Positions 44,785-56,423 of a stretch of DNA of 64,000 nucleotides are shown one piece after another. Position 1 is the first letter of the stretch. Each line of letters opens with the position of its first letter. The stretch lies in contig NC_081550.1 in NCBI RefSeq assembly GCF_901000735.1, forward strand, positions 12,775,383 through 12,839,382. Reading direction: 5' to 3'. A program made the translations under genes and the position numbers. This stretch comes from Corylus avellana (Eukaryota; Streptophyta; Magnoliopsida; Fagales; Betulaceae). Under the pieces are notes generated by a model, which worked only from the letters and a program-made list of their open reading frames with translations, had not been told where the DNA came from and did no database searches.

Positions 44785-46605
44785 TCACTCAAACAGATAC
44801 GGGTACTTCTCCCGCATGCTCTCCTCCAATTCCCATGAAGCTTCTTCCACGGAGTGGTTATTCCATAAGACTTTCACTAAAGAGATAGTCTTGTTCCTGA
44901 GGACTTGTTGCCTTCTATCCAGTATTCTTGTCGGTGTCTCCTCATAAGTCATGTTGGATTGAATCTGCAGGGGCTCACTTTCCAATACATGTGTGGGATC
45001 CGGTACGTATTTCCTTAGCATGGATATATGAAATACATTGTGAATTCCTGTCAAGTTTGGTGGTAGTGCCAAACGATATGCCACTGTGCCAATCTTCTCA
45101 GAATCTCGAAGGGGCCCACAAATCTGGGGCTCAGCTTTCCTCTTCTTCCGAACCTCATTACTCCTTTCATAGGGGGCGACCTTGAGAAAGACCTTTGTGC
45201 CGACTTCGAATTCCAGTTCTCGTCGTCTAACATCGGCGTAGCTCTTCTGTCGACTCTGAGCTGCTGCTAATCTCTGCTTAATCACTGCTATCTTCTCACA
45301 GGTGTCTTGAATGATCTCTGGTCCGAGTAATTTTCTCTCTCCTACTTCGTCCCAGTATAATGGCGACCTACACCGCCTCCCGTACAAGGCTTCATAGGGT
45401 GCCATCTCAATGCTAGCGTGATAGCTGTTGTTGTAAGCGAACTCTATCAATGGAATGTACTGGATCCAGCTTCCTTTGAAGTCCAAAACACATAGTCGCA
45501 ACATGTCTTCCAAGGTTTGAATTGTCCGTTCAGTCTGTCCGTCTGTTTGAGGGTGAAACGCTGTGCTGAAGGTTAGCTTTGTTCCCAATGCTTCCTGTAA
45601 ACTCCTCCAAAATCTAGAGGTGAATCTTGGATCACGATCCGACACAATCGACACAGGAATCCCATGTAATCGTACGATCTCCTTGATGTAAAGCTCGGCA
45701 AGTCGATCCATACTGTAAGTCATCTTGATGGGTAGGAAGTGCGCAGTCTTAGTCAACCGATCAACAATGACCCATACTGCATCTTGGCCACTAGGAGCTC
45801 GAGGAAAGCCTGACACAAAATCCATCGAAATACGTTCCCATTTCCACTCAGGAATAGGTAGGGGTTGCAAAGGTCCCGCAGGTCTCTGGTGCTCTGCCTT
45901 AACTTGCTGACAAGTGAGGCATTGTTCTACATACCGTGCGATATCCTTCTTCATTCCTTTCCACCAATAATTTCTACGTAAATCCCGATACATCTTGGTG
46001 TTACCTGGATGGACTGTATATAGGGACTGATGGGCTTCTGACAAGATGACTCTCTTCAGTTCTGCGTCCTTGGGAATGCACACTCGGTTGCGAAACTTTA
46101 ATATCCCATCTCCACCAATGTGAAAATCCGATTGTACCCCTTTTTCAACTTCTTCACGGCTTCTAATAATTTCGTTATCTGATAACTGGGCGGTTCTAAT
46201 TTGCTCCATTAAGGTTGGCTCCAAGCTTAGGCTACTCATGTAAGACTGGATTTCTCCCACCATCATCTCTACTCCGGCCCTCTCCAAGTCAAGGAGTAGT
46301 TCCTTTTGCATGGTGAACATGGCAGATACGCTTCCAACAATAGTTTTTCTACTGAGAGCATCAACAACTACATTCGCCTTCCCTGGGTGGTAGTTGATCG
46401 TACAATCGTAGTCCTTTAGGAGTTCCAGCCAACGTCTTTGGCGCATATTGAGCTCTTTCTGGGTGAAGAAGTATTTCAGGCTTTTATGATCTGTGTAGAT
46501 TTCACAACGCTCCCCGTATAAGTAGTGTCGCCATATCTTAAGAGCAAAGACTACCGCAGCAAGCTCAAGGTCATGAGTCGGATAATTGCGCTCGTAAGTC
46601 TTCAA
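44785..46605 (-). CDS. Element D pol, RNase H - integrase - chromodomain part (606 codons open)
   Basis: Residues 1-90 are the end of RNase H ([28 protein letters not shown], and VDALSRK). The integrase zinc domain has H-x-H and C-x2-C ([25 protein letters not shown]) at about 197-235. The DDE core is intact: Asp in [10 protein letters not shown] (about 262), Asp in [11 protein letters not shown] (about 325) and Glu in [15 protein letters not shown] (about 360). The GPY/F-type linker and a final chromodomain-like segment ([20 protein letters not shown]) occupy the last 130 residues; such modules direct chromoviruses to particular chromatin. The listed start is only the first Met after a frameshift near 46630, not the true pol start; the upstream part is at 46630-48100. 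The stop at 44785 lies about 95 bp before the polypurine tract. Confidence 0.9.
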   Translation of the reverse strand: MKTYERNYPTHDLELAAVVFALKIWRHYLYGERCEIYTDHKSLKYFFTQKELNMRQRRWLELLKDYDCTINYHPGKANVVVDALSRKTIVGSVSAMFTMQKELLLDLERAGVEMMVGEIQSYMSSLSLEPTLMEQIRTAQLSDNEIIRSREEVEKGVQSDFHIGGDGILKFRNRVCIPKDAELKRVILSEAHQSLYTVHPGNTKMYRDLRRNYWWKGMKKDIARYVEQCLTCQQVKAEHQRPAGPLQPLPIPEWKWERISMDFVSGFPRAPSGQDAVWVIVDRLTKTAHFLPIKMTYSMDRLAELYIKEIVRLHGIPVSIVSDRDPRFTSRFWRSLQEALGTKLTFSTAFHPQTDGQTERTIQTLEDMLRLCVLDFKGSWIQYIPLIEFAYNNSYHASIEMAPYEALYGRRCRSPLYWDEVGERKLLGPEIIQDTCEKIAVIKQRLAAAQSRQKSYADVRRRELEFEVGTKVFLKVAPYERSNEVRKKRKAEPQICGPLRDSEKIGTVAYRLALPPNLTGIHNVFHISMLRKYVPDPTHVLESEPLQIQSNMTYEETPTRILDRRQQVLRNKTISLVKVLWNNHSVEEASWELEESMREKYPYLFE

Positions 46606-48100
46606 CTGTCTCGAGGCATAGGCGATTACTTTCCCTCTTCTGCATTAGTACGCAACCCAACCCTTTGTGTGAGGCATCACTATAAATTACAAATCCATCC
46701 GATCCTGATGGGAGAGTGAGGACCGGTGCGGTGACTAAACGTTGCTTCAATTCTTGGAAACTTTGTTCACACTCCTCCGACCACTGAAATTTTTCGTTCT
46801 TCCTTGTAAGTCTGGTCAATGGTGCTGCCAACCGAGAAAACCCTTCAACGAACCTCCTATAATAGCCGGCAAGACCCAGAAAACTTCGCACCTCATGGGC
46901 ATTCGACGGCCTCACCCAATTGACCACCGCCTCCACTTTCCCTGGGTCTACTGCAATTCCATCCTTGGTAACAACGTGCCCCAAGAACGCCACATTGTCC
47001 AACCAGAATTCGCATTTCTTGAATTTCGCGTAGAGTTGGTGTTTCCTCAAGACGCTCAACACCGTCCGCAAATGCTCTTCATGCTCCTCCCAACTCTTTG
47101 AGTAGATTAAGATGTCGTCGATAAATACCACCACACACCGATCGACAAGCTCTCGAAAAATCCGATTCATCATATCCATGAAAGCTGCCGGAGCATTAGT
47201 TAACCCAAAAGGCATGACTAAGAATTCATAATGCCCATACCTTGTTCGGAACGCCGTCTTTTGTACATCCTTCTCTTGAATCTTGAGTTGGTGATAGCCG
47301 GAACGAAGGTCAATTTTTTAGAATACCTGTGACCCTTGGAGCTGGTCAAAGAGGTCATCAATCCTCGGTAATGGGTATCTATTCTTGATTGTCACCTTAT
47401 TCAGTTCCCGATAATCGATACATAGTCTCATCGACCCATCCTTTTTCTTCACGAATAGGACCGGTGCTCCCCATGGAGAAACACTAGGGCGGATAAAACC
47501 CTTGTCCAGAAGTTCTTGTAACTGATCCTTGAGTTCCTTGAGCTCCAACGGTGCCATTCTGTACGGAGCCTTGGATATGGGTGCAGTGTTTGGTAATAAG
47601 TCAATGGTGAATTCGATCTCCCTGTCCGGCGGTATCCCTGGCAACTCTTCTGGAAAAACGTCCGCAAATTCTCGTACTATAGATATTTCCTCAAGCTTGC
47701 ATCCCGATTTTTCTTCTGTCACGCAAGCCAAGTATCCTGAACACCCACTTCTCAGTAGTTTGGTCGCCCGTAGTGCAGATATCAATTTGACTGTGCCGGT
47801 ATTCTGATTCCCCCGAATCTTGAACTCTGCTGCTCCCGGTGGTCTAAACACGATCTCCTTGTGGAAGCAGTCCACGCAAGCATGATACATGGATAGCCAA
47901 TCCATGCCTAAAATAATATCAAACCCGCTCATCTCAAAGATAACGAGATTCGCGAGCATGACATGGCCTTCAACTAAAATAGGACAATCCTTAACTACTA
48001 AGGTGCATAAAATTGTACTCCCTATCGGTGTAGCAACTGCTAAATTTACATCTAAGGCTTCAGACTCCAGACAGCAGGCTTTAACAAAGAAATACGACAC
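46571..48100 (-). pseudogene. Element D pol, protease - RT - RNase H start (one stop, one frameshift)
   Basis: The protease active site SGATHSFVS lies just upstream (about 48094-48125), with [10 protein letters not shown] near 47915. RT begins with [20 protein letters not shown] (47560), [19 protein letters not shown] (47460-47400), [19 protein letters not shown] (47215) and the catalytic FIDDILIYS (about 47129-47103). It then reads [14 protein letters not shown] and [13 protein letters not shown], the first RNase H strand. One in-frame stop at about 47320 interrupts RT (TAA where Ser is usual), and a one-base frameshift near 46630 precedes the RNase H remainder. Both defects are minimal, so the copy is young. 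Confidence 0.88.
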
Positions 48101-48171
48101 AAACGAGTGTGTTGCCCCTGAATCAAAAAGAACAGAAGCTATACCAGACGAAATAGGAAGAGTACCTGTTA

Positions 48172-48473
48172 CTACGTCGTTTGACGCCGCTGCATCGCTT
48201 GTGTCAAAGCATATACCCGAGCAGGTGCCGTGGTTTTCTGTCCCTCTGAGCGGTTTTGATTGGCTTGGTTGTTGGCAGGAGTCCTACAGTCCCTCGCGAT
48301 ATGTCCAGGTTTCCCGCACTTAAAGCAGCCTGATTGCCCGTAGAGGCAATTCCCACTATGCATCCTACCGCACTTCTGGCAGGAAGGGCGTTGCTCGCCC
48401 CCTCTTTGGTTATGGAATTGCTGAGGTGTGTAACTCCTCTCTGCTGGTTGGTTAAGTCTTCTCTTATTGGCAT
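48172..48473 (-). pseudogene. Element D gag C-terminus with zinc knuckle, and protease start
   Basis: CFKCGKPGHIARDC (CX2CX4HX4C) lies at about 48330-48289, followed by a linker leading to the protease. Frames change near 48470 and again near 48190; the second change restores the original gag frame, so the region behaves like a compensated pair of indels. Zinc knuckles bind the packaged RNA. Confidence 0.75.
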
Positions 48474-49264
48474 GGAATGATTGTCCCCCTGAGCGGTTTC
48501 CTTGCGGTGCAGTTCTCTTCTTTCTGATTAAAGTATTCCGAGTTCATTCTCTGTGTCCGCTCAATTACTGCCGCCTTGTTGATCAAGTCTGTCAATTTGC
48601 AAATCTCAAATCCCACAATCTGATTCATGATGCGCGGCTGTAACCCTCGTTCAAACTTTCTTGCTGTGAGCTCTTCTGTGGACACCAAGTAAGGCGCGAA
48701 GCGAGAAAGTTCAATGAACTTGGCAGCATATTGCTCCACCATCATTGATCCTTGAATCAAATCTGTAAATTCCTGGGCCTTGGCCTGTCGAGTAGTTTGA
48801 GGAAAGAATCGTTCCAAGAACGCCTCCTTGAAGTCCATCCAGGGAATGATTGCTCCTAGTCGTTGTTGCAGGTGTTCCTTCTGAGCGGTCCACCACCGTT
48901 CAGCTCCCTCAGTGAGGTAGAAGGTAGCATACTTGACCCTCTGTTCTTCGGTGCAGTTCATCACATCCATCAGCTTCTCTATTTGTAAGACCCAGTTTTC
49001 GGCAGCTATTGCGTCGGGTTGTCCATCAAAAACAGGAGGGCGTTGCCGATTAAAGTTTCCGAAAGTACACCCTTGCTGCCCTTCACTGGATGTTCCTCCC
49101 TTGGTATTGGTACCCATTGCCAGTAAGCTCACAAGTTGCGCCGCCAACGCAGTCAAAGCTTCCGGTTGCTGGTTGGCAGTGGTGTTTCCTCCGTTCCCAG
49201 CCTCGTTGCCTTCGGTATGACCCTCCTCAATGTTGTTAGTACGGCTGCGAGTCGGGGGTGCCAT
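48464..49264 (-). CDS. Element D gag, N-terminal and capsid part
   Basis: 266 open codons from ATG 49264, which starts MAPPTRSR after the primer-site leader and is the natural gag start. Residues 60-130 read FNRQRPPVFDGQPDA and AENWVLQIEKLMDVM, the usual start of the chromovirus capsid. The core WWTAQKEHLQQR and FKEAFLERFFPQTTRQAK is at about 118-160, followed by LIQGSMMVEQYAAKFIELSRFAP. The N-terminus is Thr/Gly/Gln-rich and disordered. The frame is lost near 48470, just before the zinc knuckle. It would assemble the particle. Confidence 0.88.
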   Translation of the reverse strand: MAPPTRSRTNNIEEGHTEGNEAGNGGNTTANQQPEALTALAAQLVSLLAMGTNTKGGTSSEGQQGCTFGNFNRQRPPVFDGQPDAIAAENWVLQIEKLMDVMNCTEEQRVKYATFYLTEGAERWWTAQKEHLQQRLGAIIPWMDFKEAFLERFFPQTTRQAKAQEFTDLIQGSMMVEQYAAKFIELSRFAPYLVSTEELTARKFERGLQPRIMNQIVGFEICKLTDLINKAAVIERTQRMNSEYFNQKEENCTARKPLRGTIIPCQ

Positions 49265-49439
49265 TGCTCTACGACCGAGTTAAAAGAGAAGAAAATAATA
49301 AGCAATTAGAATGTATTCATGTACTATCTATAAGTGACTACAAAGACAGACTCTACTTGGCCGGAATGTGGCTTCCCATTACCCCACTACTTCTATCAAT
49401 AGTTCTAATTCTTAAAGTCTACAGAACCTTATAACCTTT

Positions 49440-49451
49440 GCTTTGATACCA
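49440..49451 (-). promoter_or_regulatory. Primer binding site (tRNA-Met type), element D
   Basis: On the minus strand TGGTATCAAAGC, one mismatch from TGGTATCAGAGC, four bases after the LTR end. Confidence 0.8.
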
Positions 49452-49455
49452 AAAT

Positions 49456-50745
49456 TGTAACATCCCCAGCCCGTTAGGGTTAGGTTTGTTAATGATTTTC
49501 TTACTTGCAAAGATCCATAAGGTTTATCAACTAAACAATACTAGTATAACAATGAATGCATGAAAGTCTAGAATATCATGTCTAAAAATAATAACTAAAT
49601 TGAAATATTCTTGTTTAACAGAAATATGTCTCACAACGAGATAGATATCCTTATTAAAATAAATCTATCAATTTCTGAAAGAAAACTGTGCCAACGCACT
49701 TATTAACTTGACTAATATGAAATCATAAGAAATCCTAAATACGCCCGCCCCCATTCCGGCCTCCTAGTGCAGCCTGGTCACCACCTGAAACAAGAAATAA
49801 AAATTGATGAGCCCAAAGGGGGCCCAGTAAGTGAAATCCACAACCATGAGCAGTTTTACTCCTTGTCCCGTTTTGAAAAATGGAACTCATAACTACATAT
49901 ATTCCCAGTATATTTTTAAAGAAAACAGAAAGCAATTAAAATATATTTTCATCAATAAAATTTATGAGTTTTTATCTCATACTAGGGCCCATGTATACTG
50001 TTACCCCCATATACTAGGGTTGCGCGGTCCTTGCGACCTGGGATGAGATACTGTGGCCGCAGCCCCGTCCCCTGGCCAGCCGATTAACTCTGGGTGCACT
50101 CAGCATGGCAAAAAATAAAACTATGATGGAACCACCTTCTAGCAGAGCCTCCTTCAGCGGTTGCGCCTCCATCCTTAGCATCGGTACCGAGCTTTTCTCT
50201 TGTTTCTCTTGGGCGAAAAATACACTCCTTCCTACATGTGCCCTCATTTTATAACATTCTTTTCTCATTGCTTGTACTTCTCTAGGGCAACATGTAGGAG
50301 GGTTTATGATTATTGTCTCAAAATTCTCTTTATAAACATCACTATTTTCACAATATTTCTTTTTCTCAAACTTGTCATGCATATAGCAAAATTCCATAAT
50401 ATAAACAAAATAATCATTTGCAATTGAAAACAAAATTGCATAAATAGCATGACATGATAATTTTTATGGAAGGGATAATAAATTCACTTACCTCTTGACT
50501 GCAGTAAAATTTTCCTCTGACTGCTAACTAATCTCCTGAAGGAAATACAGACACATTACTACCCTCATACACGTCACAACAAAACATTCTACTACTATTA
50601 TGAGTTGGCTTGTTAATAAATTGAGAATGAACTTACTTAGGTATTTAGGTATATTTTCTCATAAATTTTCAGAATTTATTTTATTTAGTAGTACTCCTTT
50701 ATATATATATACTTTAAGTTCTTCCATACTATATATATATATACA
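49456..50745 (-). repeat. Element D 5' LTR, first piece
   Basis: Matches 42625-43920 of the left LTR with only a few base differences. Identity stops inside the TA-rich tract near 50745. The expected continuation is found at 55670-56423. Confidence 0.88.
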
Positions 50746-50825
50746 CTGCCCACTACCCCATCTATATATATAGATGAACAACTTGAATACCATATATATA
50801 TATATATACGCGTCCGTCAGCATTT

Positions 50826-50860
<35 letters not shown>

Positions 50861-51073
50861 CTACCGTGCGGTATATAATATACCTCCGTCAGAATGCTAT
50901 ATACATGCAAAACCTGTAACTTTATATGTGTTGGTATATTTTAAGATACTATATATATATATATATATTTTGAAACATTCAGATGTACATATATTTGAAA
51001 TCCTTCAAATCATTATATATATATATATACTTTAAAGTACTCATGTATATATATTTATAAATCCTTCAAATCA

Positions 51074-51115
<42 letters not shown>

Positions 51116-51571
51116 GCACGTGAGGAGTAAAACAAGAAGAAAACAAATCTCTCTTTCCCACTACAAGACCACACGGCAACCAAGGCAAGAAGACACTAAA
51201 TTTGACAAAACACTAATGCTCTCCATTAAGTATATATATATATAAGAAGAAGAAAGAAACAATATGTGAGGCAAAAACCATACCTGACGCACAACAGGAA
51301 GAGTGACGTGAGGAGAAAAAGTGAGTGGCAGGGAAATTCTTCCTTTTTTTTTTTTTTTTTCTTCCTTTCTCTCTTCCTTTCCTGGTGTGTGGCAAGAGTT
51401 TGTTCCATACCATTATATAGGCTTTAGAAAAGAGATAGAAAATAGGTTTTGAGGAGCTTAGGGTTTTTATTTTTTTTTTTTTTATTTTTTTTTTTTTTTA
51501 AGTCGGTGCCTAGGCTTTCCATATATATTATTTATATTTTACTCTTTTATTTTATTTACTTATTATTACTA

Positions 51572-51609
<38 letters not shown>

Positions 51610-51714
51610 TTTTAATTTGTCCATTCTCATTGTTAACCTAAGCCAACCCTTTTTTTTAAAAAAAAAATCTACGAGTCAACTAAAAATACTCTAAAGGGAC
51701 TTAGGATTGTTACA
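50746..51714 (-). mobile_element. End of a second, diverged D-family LTR (D')
   Basis: TA microsatellites, then text that parallels but clearly differs from the D LTR (CCCACTACAAGACCACACGG, TAGGCTTTCCATATATATT), ending ACTTAGGATTGTTACA at 51714. The following CAAAG is not the TCCTT of element D. It reads as the U3 end of another copy that had inserted into element E's LTR. Confidence 0.65.
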
Positions 51715-52506
51715 CAAAGTAAACCAAAAGATCCGATGTATCCGTTGAACAAAAGACAATGGATATCCAATATATAACAAACAAAACAAGCAATCAATTA
51801 AAAGTGATTAACAATTAATTGAAATAGAAATAGAACAATGAGAAATACAATTCTTATCAATGGAAAATATCAATGTACATGAAAATTAACTGTTGCTACT
51901 CATCTATGAGGCTTCATCCACAACCTTAGTTGAAGGATTTAACCTCTCATGACTACAAACATTATATAATTGATAAATGAATTCATGAAAACTAAAAGCT
52001 TTCAAAGGGAAACAAATTCAAAGCTACAAATGTGAAGAAATCGTCTAAATTATACTGAACGACGCCCCTTGGGCAGCTTCCCCCCGTTTCCCTAGAAAAC
52101 TATGATATTTATAAGCTAATTTTAGGGTTTCAGCATTTCCAGGTCAGATGAGTGGGCTTGAGTGCACACTAGGTGTGCTCAATCGCACTTACGCAAATAT
52201 CAGTTCTTCTTACAGTGCAACGCGCATGCACTAGTGTTGGCTTGTGGGCGTGGTTGTGCTCCATTTGCGAATGAGCGCACATGCGCTTGAGTGTAGGGTT
52301 GTGCGCTCGATCCTTTATCCTTCAGATTGCTCTTTTTCCAACTTTCTTCAAGACTTTGTAACTTTTACCTTAAAGTTGCAGTTTTCTCTTAACAACCTAC
52401 AAAACGCTAAGACACCAACACTAACAAAAAATCAGAAAATAAAAAAACTAAAGGCTTAACACACATAAATTAAGGGGCCCAAATATGCAATATTTGGCAC
52501 TCAACA
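51715..52506 (-). repeat. Element E 3' LTR, truncated
   Basis: On the minus strand it starts TGTTGAGTGCCAAATATTGC at 52506. It carries a weak quasi-palindrome cluster (52150-52312) and the phrase CATGAGAGGTTAAATCCTTC shared with the C and solo LTRs, then is cut at 51715 by the D' LTR end. Confidence 0.7.
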
Positions 52507-53864
52507 AATATCCCCAAACTTACATTTTGCTAGTCCCTTAGCAAAACAAAATGAAAAATAAAATCAAAACATGAAACATAAGTCTGCTATCGTGGGAGAG
52601 ACGATTGCATTTAGTATATGCAACAAGCTTTTTAAACCCCTAGGCATCCCTAAAGGATGAGTGAAGTCTCGTGAGGGTTTAACAATAATGATACCCACAA
52701 ACATTTTTAGCACTATGCCATTGACAAACATGAACTTCCACACAAACACATGTTTTTTACTCATGAGCATGTCTAACAAATTGAACACCACAGTCACATC
52801 ATCAGGACATCCAAAAATCATTTAACTTATAGATGGAAATTTGAGACAACACATGCTCCAATAAGTGCAATGTGAGATTAACATACAATTATGAGGCTTC
52901 AATTTTTCTCAAAGTTTTGTGTACTTTAAAATTCATAGAAATTCTCTTATATGAAAACAACCAAGGGTTAAATCAAAATATGCATTTTTTTTTTTTTTTT
53001 GTGTAGGCTGTGCAATGCTCGGCTCCCTTAAGCTTTCTAATTGACCTATGTAGTGAGTGTTGGGCTAGAAACTGCCAAACCAGATGGTTTCAGGGCATTA
53101 GATGTAAAAACATCCCTATGGGCTTAATGACTCAAGTCAAAAAAGCTACGAAGTCAAACTAGCCATACAAACAACCAACTTGAATTTCACATCTTTTTAC
53201 ACGAACACTCAATGCTTAATGAGGCAAGAGGTCTGGTTACTCAATGAGAAACTCAAAATGATTTTACTTTATTATTTTTTTTTTCAAGCCAAGGTTTCAT
53301 CCACAATTCATTCTAGAAATCTCAAAATACACACTATCTAATTCAAATCTCATTCTTCACAGATCCTATGCTAATGTGCTTGTGATGATCAACTCGTACA
53401 TGTGAAGTCTCTCAAAACCAAAAATGAGTCAAAAGACTCAGATTAATGACATGATGTGTTCAAGATGTTAATCAAGCCCATGAAATGTAAACCACAGTCA
53501 CAGTATAACTCATGCATAATCAACAACATAGCATTTTTTTTTTTTTTTTTTTTTTTAAGCAAAACAAACAAACAGGCACAGGCACAAACAAACAAACAGA
53601 TAGTATGTTTTTCCATACCCCTAAACTTCAATGACACATTGTCCCCAATGTGGCAAGAAATACAATACTGTGGGATGAGGAAACCGGAGTGTGCAAAGGC
53701 CAGGACATCCCCCAAACTTGAACACCAAAACACCTGTCAAAAACTTACAGCAATTTTTTCACAGAACAAGCATTATTAGATCAGTTTTCTATTAAAAAAA
53801 AAAAGAAAAGAAAATAATGAAAAATAATATGAAAAAAAAGAAATTATGAAATGGAGTGCAGAAA
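52507..53864 (-). other. Element E polypurine tract and 3' non-coding region with extra tracts
   Basis: The tract TAAGTTTGGGGATATT (52507-52522, minus) adjoins the LTR. The conserved block also seen in A and B follows (52606-53240). Extra polypurine-like tracts lie at 53613-53630 (minus: GAAGTTTAGGGGTATGG) and 53704-53720 (minus: CAAGTTTGGGGGATGTC), 1.1-1.2 kb from the real one. No ORF. Confidence 0.7.
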
Positions 53865-55340
53865 TTAAAATGGAACATAAAATTTACAGAGTTTTCCCCG
53901 ATCATTCGGATGTCCAACCAATCCCTTCCACCCTTTCTTCTTTAAAATTTCATAGCCCTCTAGAAGGATGTTCCACCATCTTAGGTAGCCAATCTTGTTG
54001 CTTAGAAGGATCTTCTTAGGATGATGGTTCCGACTTGCTCTCTTATTTGCATAGATCCTTGAGAATCTTGGCATAAGATGGCTCTTTGAGACATTGAATA
54101 AATGAAGCTTGGGGTTCATGATGTGTCTCAAGAGGGATTGTGCTGAAGGAATGAACTTCAGTACTCACTTCCTTGTCATTGGACAAACTTGGAGTTGACG
54201 GGGGCTCAATTTGCTCCTTTTTTTCTTCCACCTTGTTGTTCTTAATAATGAGAGGCTCAGCCGCTAATGAAGATGGGTTAGGGAAGGATATCTCAGTGGT
54301 TTCCCCATTATCAGTCCGCATCTTAAGAGTGGAGTCCAATAAGGCATCAGCTTACTCAAGTAACTTGTCATGGTCTAGGTCACATCCAAATTGAGCAAAG
54401 CACTCTCCCAATGGGTCCTCCAAACTTGGCTCATTACCAGTCTCCTCAATGGTTTCCTCACTCCCAACTGTGGTGGTGGCTTGGACATGCTCATGATTAG
54501 AATTTCTGGTGTCGTCCTCATCAATCATGTATTGCCCTCTAGCCATCTCTTGACTTTGAAGCTCCTCTTCCTCAATTCTGTTGAATTCTGCAACTAGATG
54601 ATCAATCTTTCCTTCCAACCATGCAATTTCTTGAGTGTTGGCCATGGTGGCATCCTTGAGTTCTTGACTGGGTTGGTTGGCTGTTTGCCTAAACACATTG
54701 AGTGCATCTTCCAACGATAATTCTGATTGTGGCATTTGAACGGTGGATTGGCCGATTAGTTGCTTGAAGGATTTGAGAGAGTCTTCCAATAAGGATTGAT
54801 AGTCGTAGGATCAAGGATGGGAAGATTGGTTGTTGAACTGCATATATTCAGGATGATGCAGCTCATTGACTTGGGGAGCGTAATTTCCCATAGCATGAGC
54901 TTGCCAAGAGAAATTAGAATGGTTGCTCCAGTCTGGGGTGTAAAAATTGAAATTTGATTCAAACCCCAGACGGGAGAAATTGGTGTTCATCTGCTCATAT
55001 GAAAAATTGGAAAATTGTCCAAATGATGAAAAATTTCCAACATGATGATGAGGATTGGAGCAGTACGAACATGGTTCATGTGGATTAAAATGGTGAGATG
55101 AGTTGATAGGAGCGGGTGTCCTACAATTAGTTGGAACATGTTGCAACCAATTAAAATTATTCAAAGAATACATGCTCACTCTCACTCTTGAAAATGCAAA
55201 TATCCCACATAAAAGAATAACAATTTTTCTTTTTTGTATTTTTTTTGTAAGAAATAAAATTAAAAAAAAAATGAAAACTGACATAGTAACACAAAACAAA
55301 ATAGAAATACCAAAAATTAAAAACAGAAAACTCAAAAACT
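53865..55340 (-). pseudogene. Element E gag-like ORF without pol
   Basis: On the minus strand the text reads as the C-terminal half of an Athila-type gag: a degenerate knuckle CSYCSNPHHHVGNF (last Cys lost, about 55075-55034), FSYEQMNTNFSR and NHSNFSWQA, then a Gln/Glu-rich region (54789-54352) with DYQSLLEDSLKSF-like and MANTQEIAWLEGKIDHLVAEF coiled segments. The pre-protease phrase AKILKDLC (54070-54050) and HPKKILLSNKIG come next. Where element A goes on with protease, E has an unrelated 35-residue end and then its 3' region. Stops at about 54808, 54352 and 54043 break it. It is a gag-only, non-autonomous design. Confidence 0.65.
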
Positions 55341-55363
55341 CACAAAACGGACCACACATATGT

Positions 55364-55463
55364 NNNNNNNNNNNNNNNNNNNNNNNNNNNNNNNNNNNNN
55401 NNNNNNNNNNNNNNNNNNNNNNNNNNNNNNNNNNNNNNNNNNNNNNNNNNNNNNNNNNNNNNN
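55364..55463. other. Assembly gap (100 N)
   Basis: One hundred N between element E and the second piece of the D right LTR. Confidence 0.95.
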
Positions 55464-56423
55464 GTATATATATATTTACATATAACTTTACCATGCGTGT
55501 ATATAATATACCTCTGTCAAAACTATATATATGAACAACTTGAATATATATATGTATTGATATATTTTAAAGTACTACTATATATATATATATATATATA
55601 TATATTGAATCATTATAAATATATTGAACCATCAGATGTACATATTGATATATTTTAAAGCACTACTATATATATTTCATACATAACCATGGCTGTCAGT
55701 GAGAGTCTACGGCTAGAGTGGAAAAGAAGAAAAAATATTAATTGGAGAACTTGTTAAAACAACAATTAAGAGGGCTGGTTTTTAAAACTGTGAGTTTGGC
55801 ATATTGTCATAACTTTGATTTCTCTAAGGACAAGTAGGTGTGAGATATGCAATGGAATCACGTATAGAGTAAAAATTAACCCCCCCTGCCCCACTACAAG
55901 TCAACATGGTAACCAAGGCTACAATGAACAATGACTTTCACTCCACTTGCTTTTGAATGAGTATATGTAATACTAAGAAGAAAAGTTGTGAGTCCAAGGT
56001 CATACCTGCAGAGCTGACACTCACGTTGAGGAGGAAATTGCACCTAGACTTGGTGTGCGTGGATTACTGAGAGAGAGAGAGAGACGTAGTACTAGGGTAT
56101 AAATAAGGTTGGCAAGGAGAAAAGATAGGCGGCGCTTAGACTTTAGGGTTTTCAAAATTTTTATTTTTTTATTTTATTTTTTTATTTTTTTATTTTTGTT
56201 GACGCCTAGGGCTCCACATATATATTATTACTATTATTTATATTTTACTATTTTATTTTATTTACTTATTATTATTCTCATTATTATTATTATTATTACT
56301 AATATTATTATATATTTTTTATTTGTCCATTCTCATTGTTAACCTAAGCCAACCCTTTTTTTTTTTAAAAAAAAAATGTACGAGTCAACTAAAAATACTC
56401 TAAAGGGACTTAGGATTGTCACA
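55464..56423 (-). repeat. Element D 5' LTR, second piece
   Basis: TA-rich start, then 55670-56423 matches 43918-44677 almost base for base and ends at the TCCTT duplication. The 200 bp before 55670 (TTGATATATTTTAAAGTACT repeated) is a TA-rich part that is shorter in the left LTR. Confidence 0.85.

Larger units (their letters stand above)
42625..56423 (-). mobile_element. Element D: chromodomain-type Ty3/gypsy (chromovirus), inside A's third ORF
   Basis: The left LTR starts TGTAACATCC at 42625 and the right LTR ends TTGTCACA at 56423. Both are flanked by TCCTT (42620-42624, 56424-56428), and the flanks together restore the reading frame of A's third ORF. Minus orientation is set by gag-pol (49264 to 44785), the primer site (49440-49451) and the polypurine tract (44681-44690). 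The right LTR is present in two pieces (49456-50745 and 55464-56423) separated by 4.7 kb of foreign DNA and a 100-N gap. Pol encodes PR, RT, RNase H, integrase and a C-terminal chromodomain-like segment, as in the Tekay/Del group. Confidence 0.88.

Noticed and set aside
42625..51714. Element D as a complete unit ending at 51714
   Set aside because: The LTR-like end at 51714 is followed by CAAAG, not TCCTT, and its sequence is diverged from the left LTR. The matching duplication and matching LTR end are at 56423.
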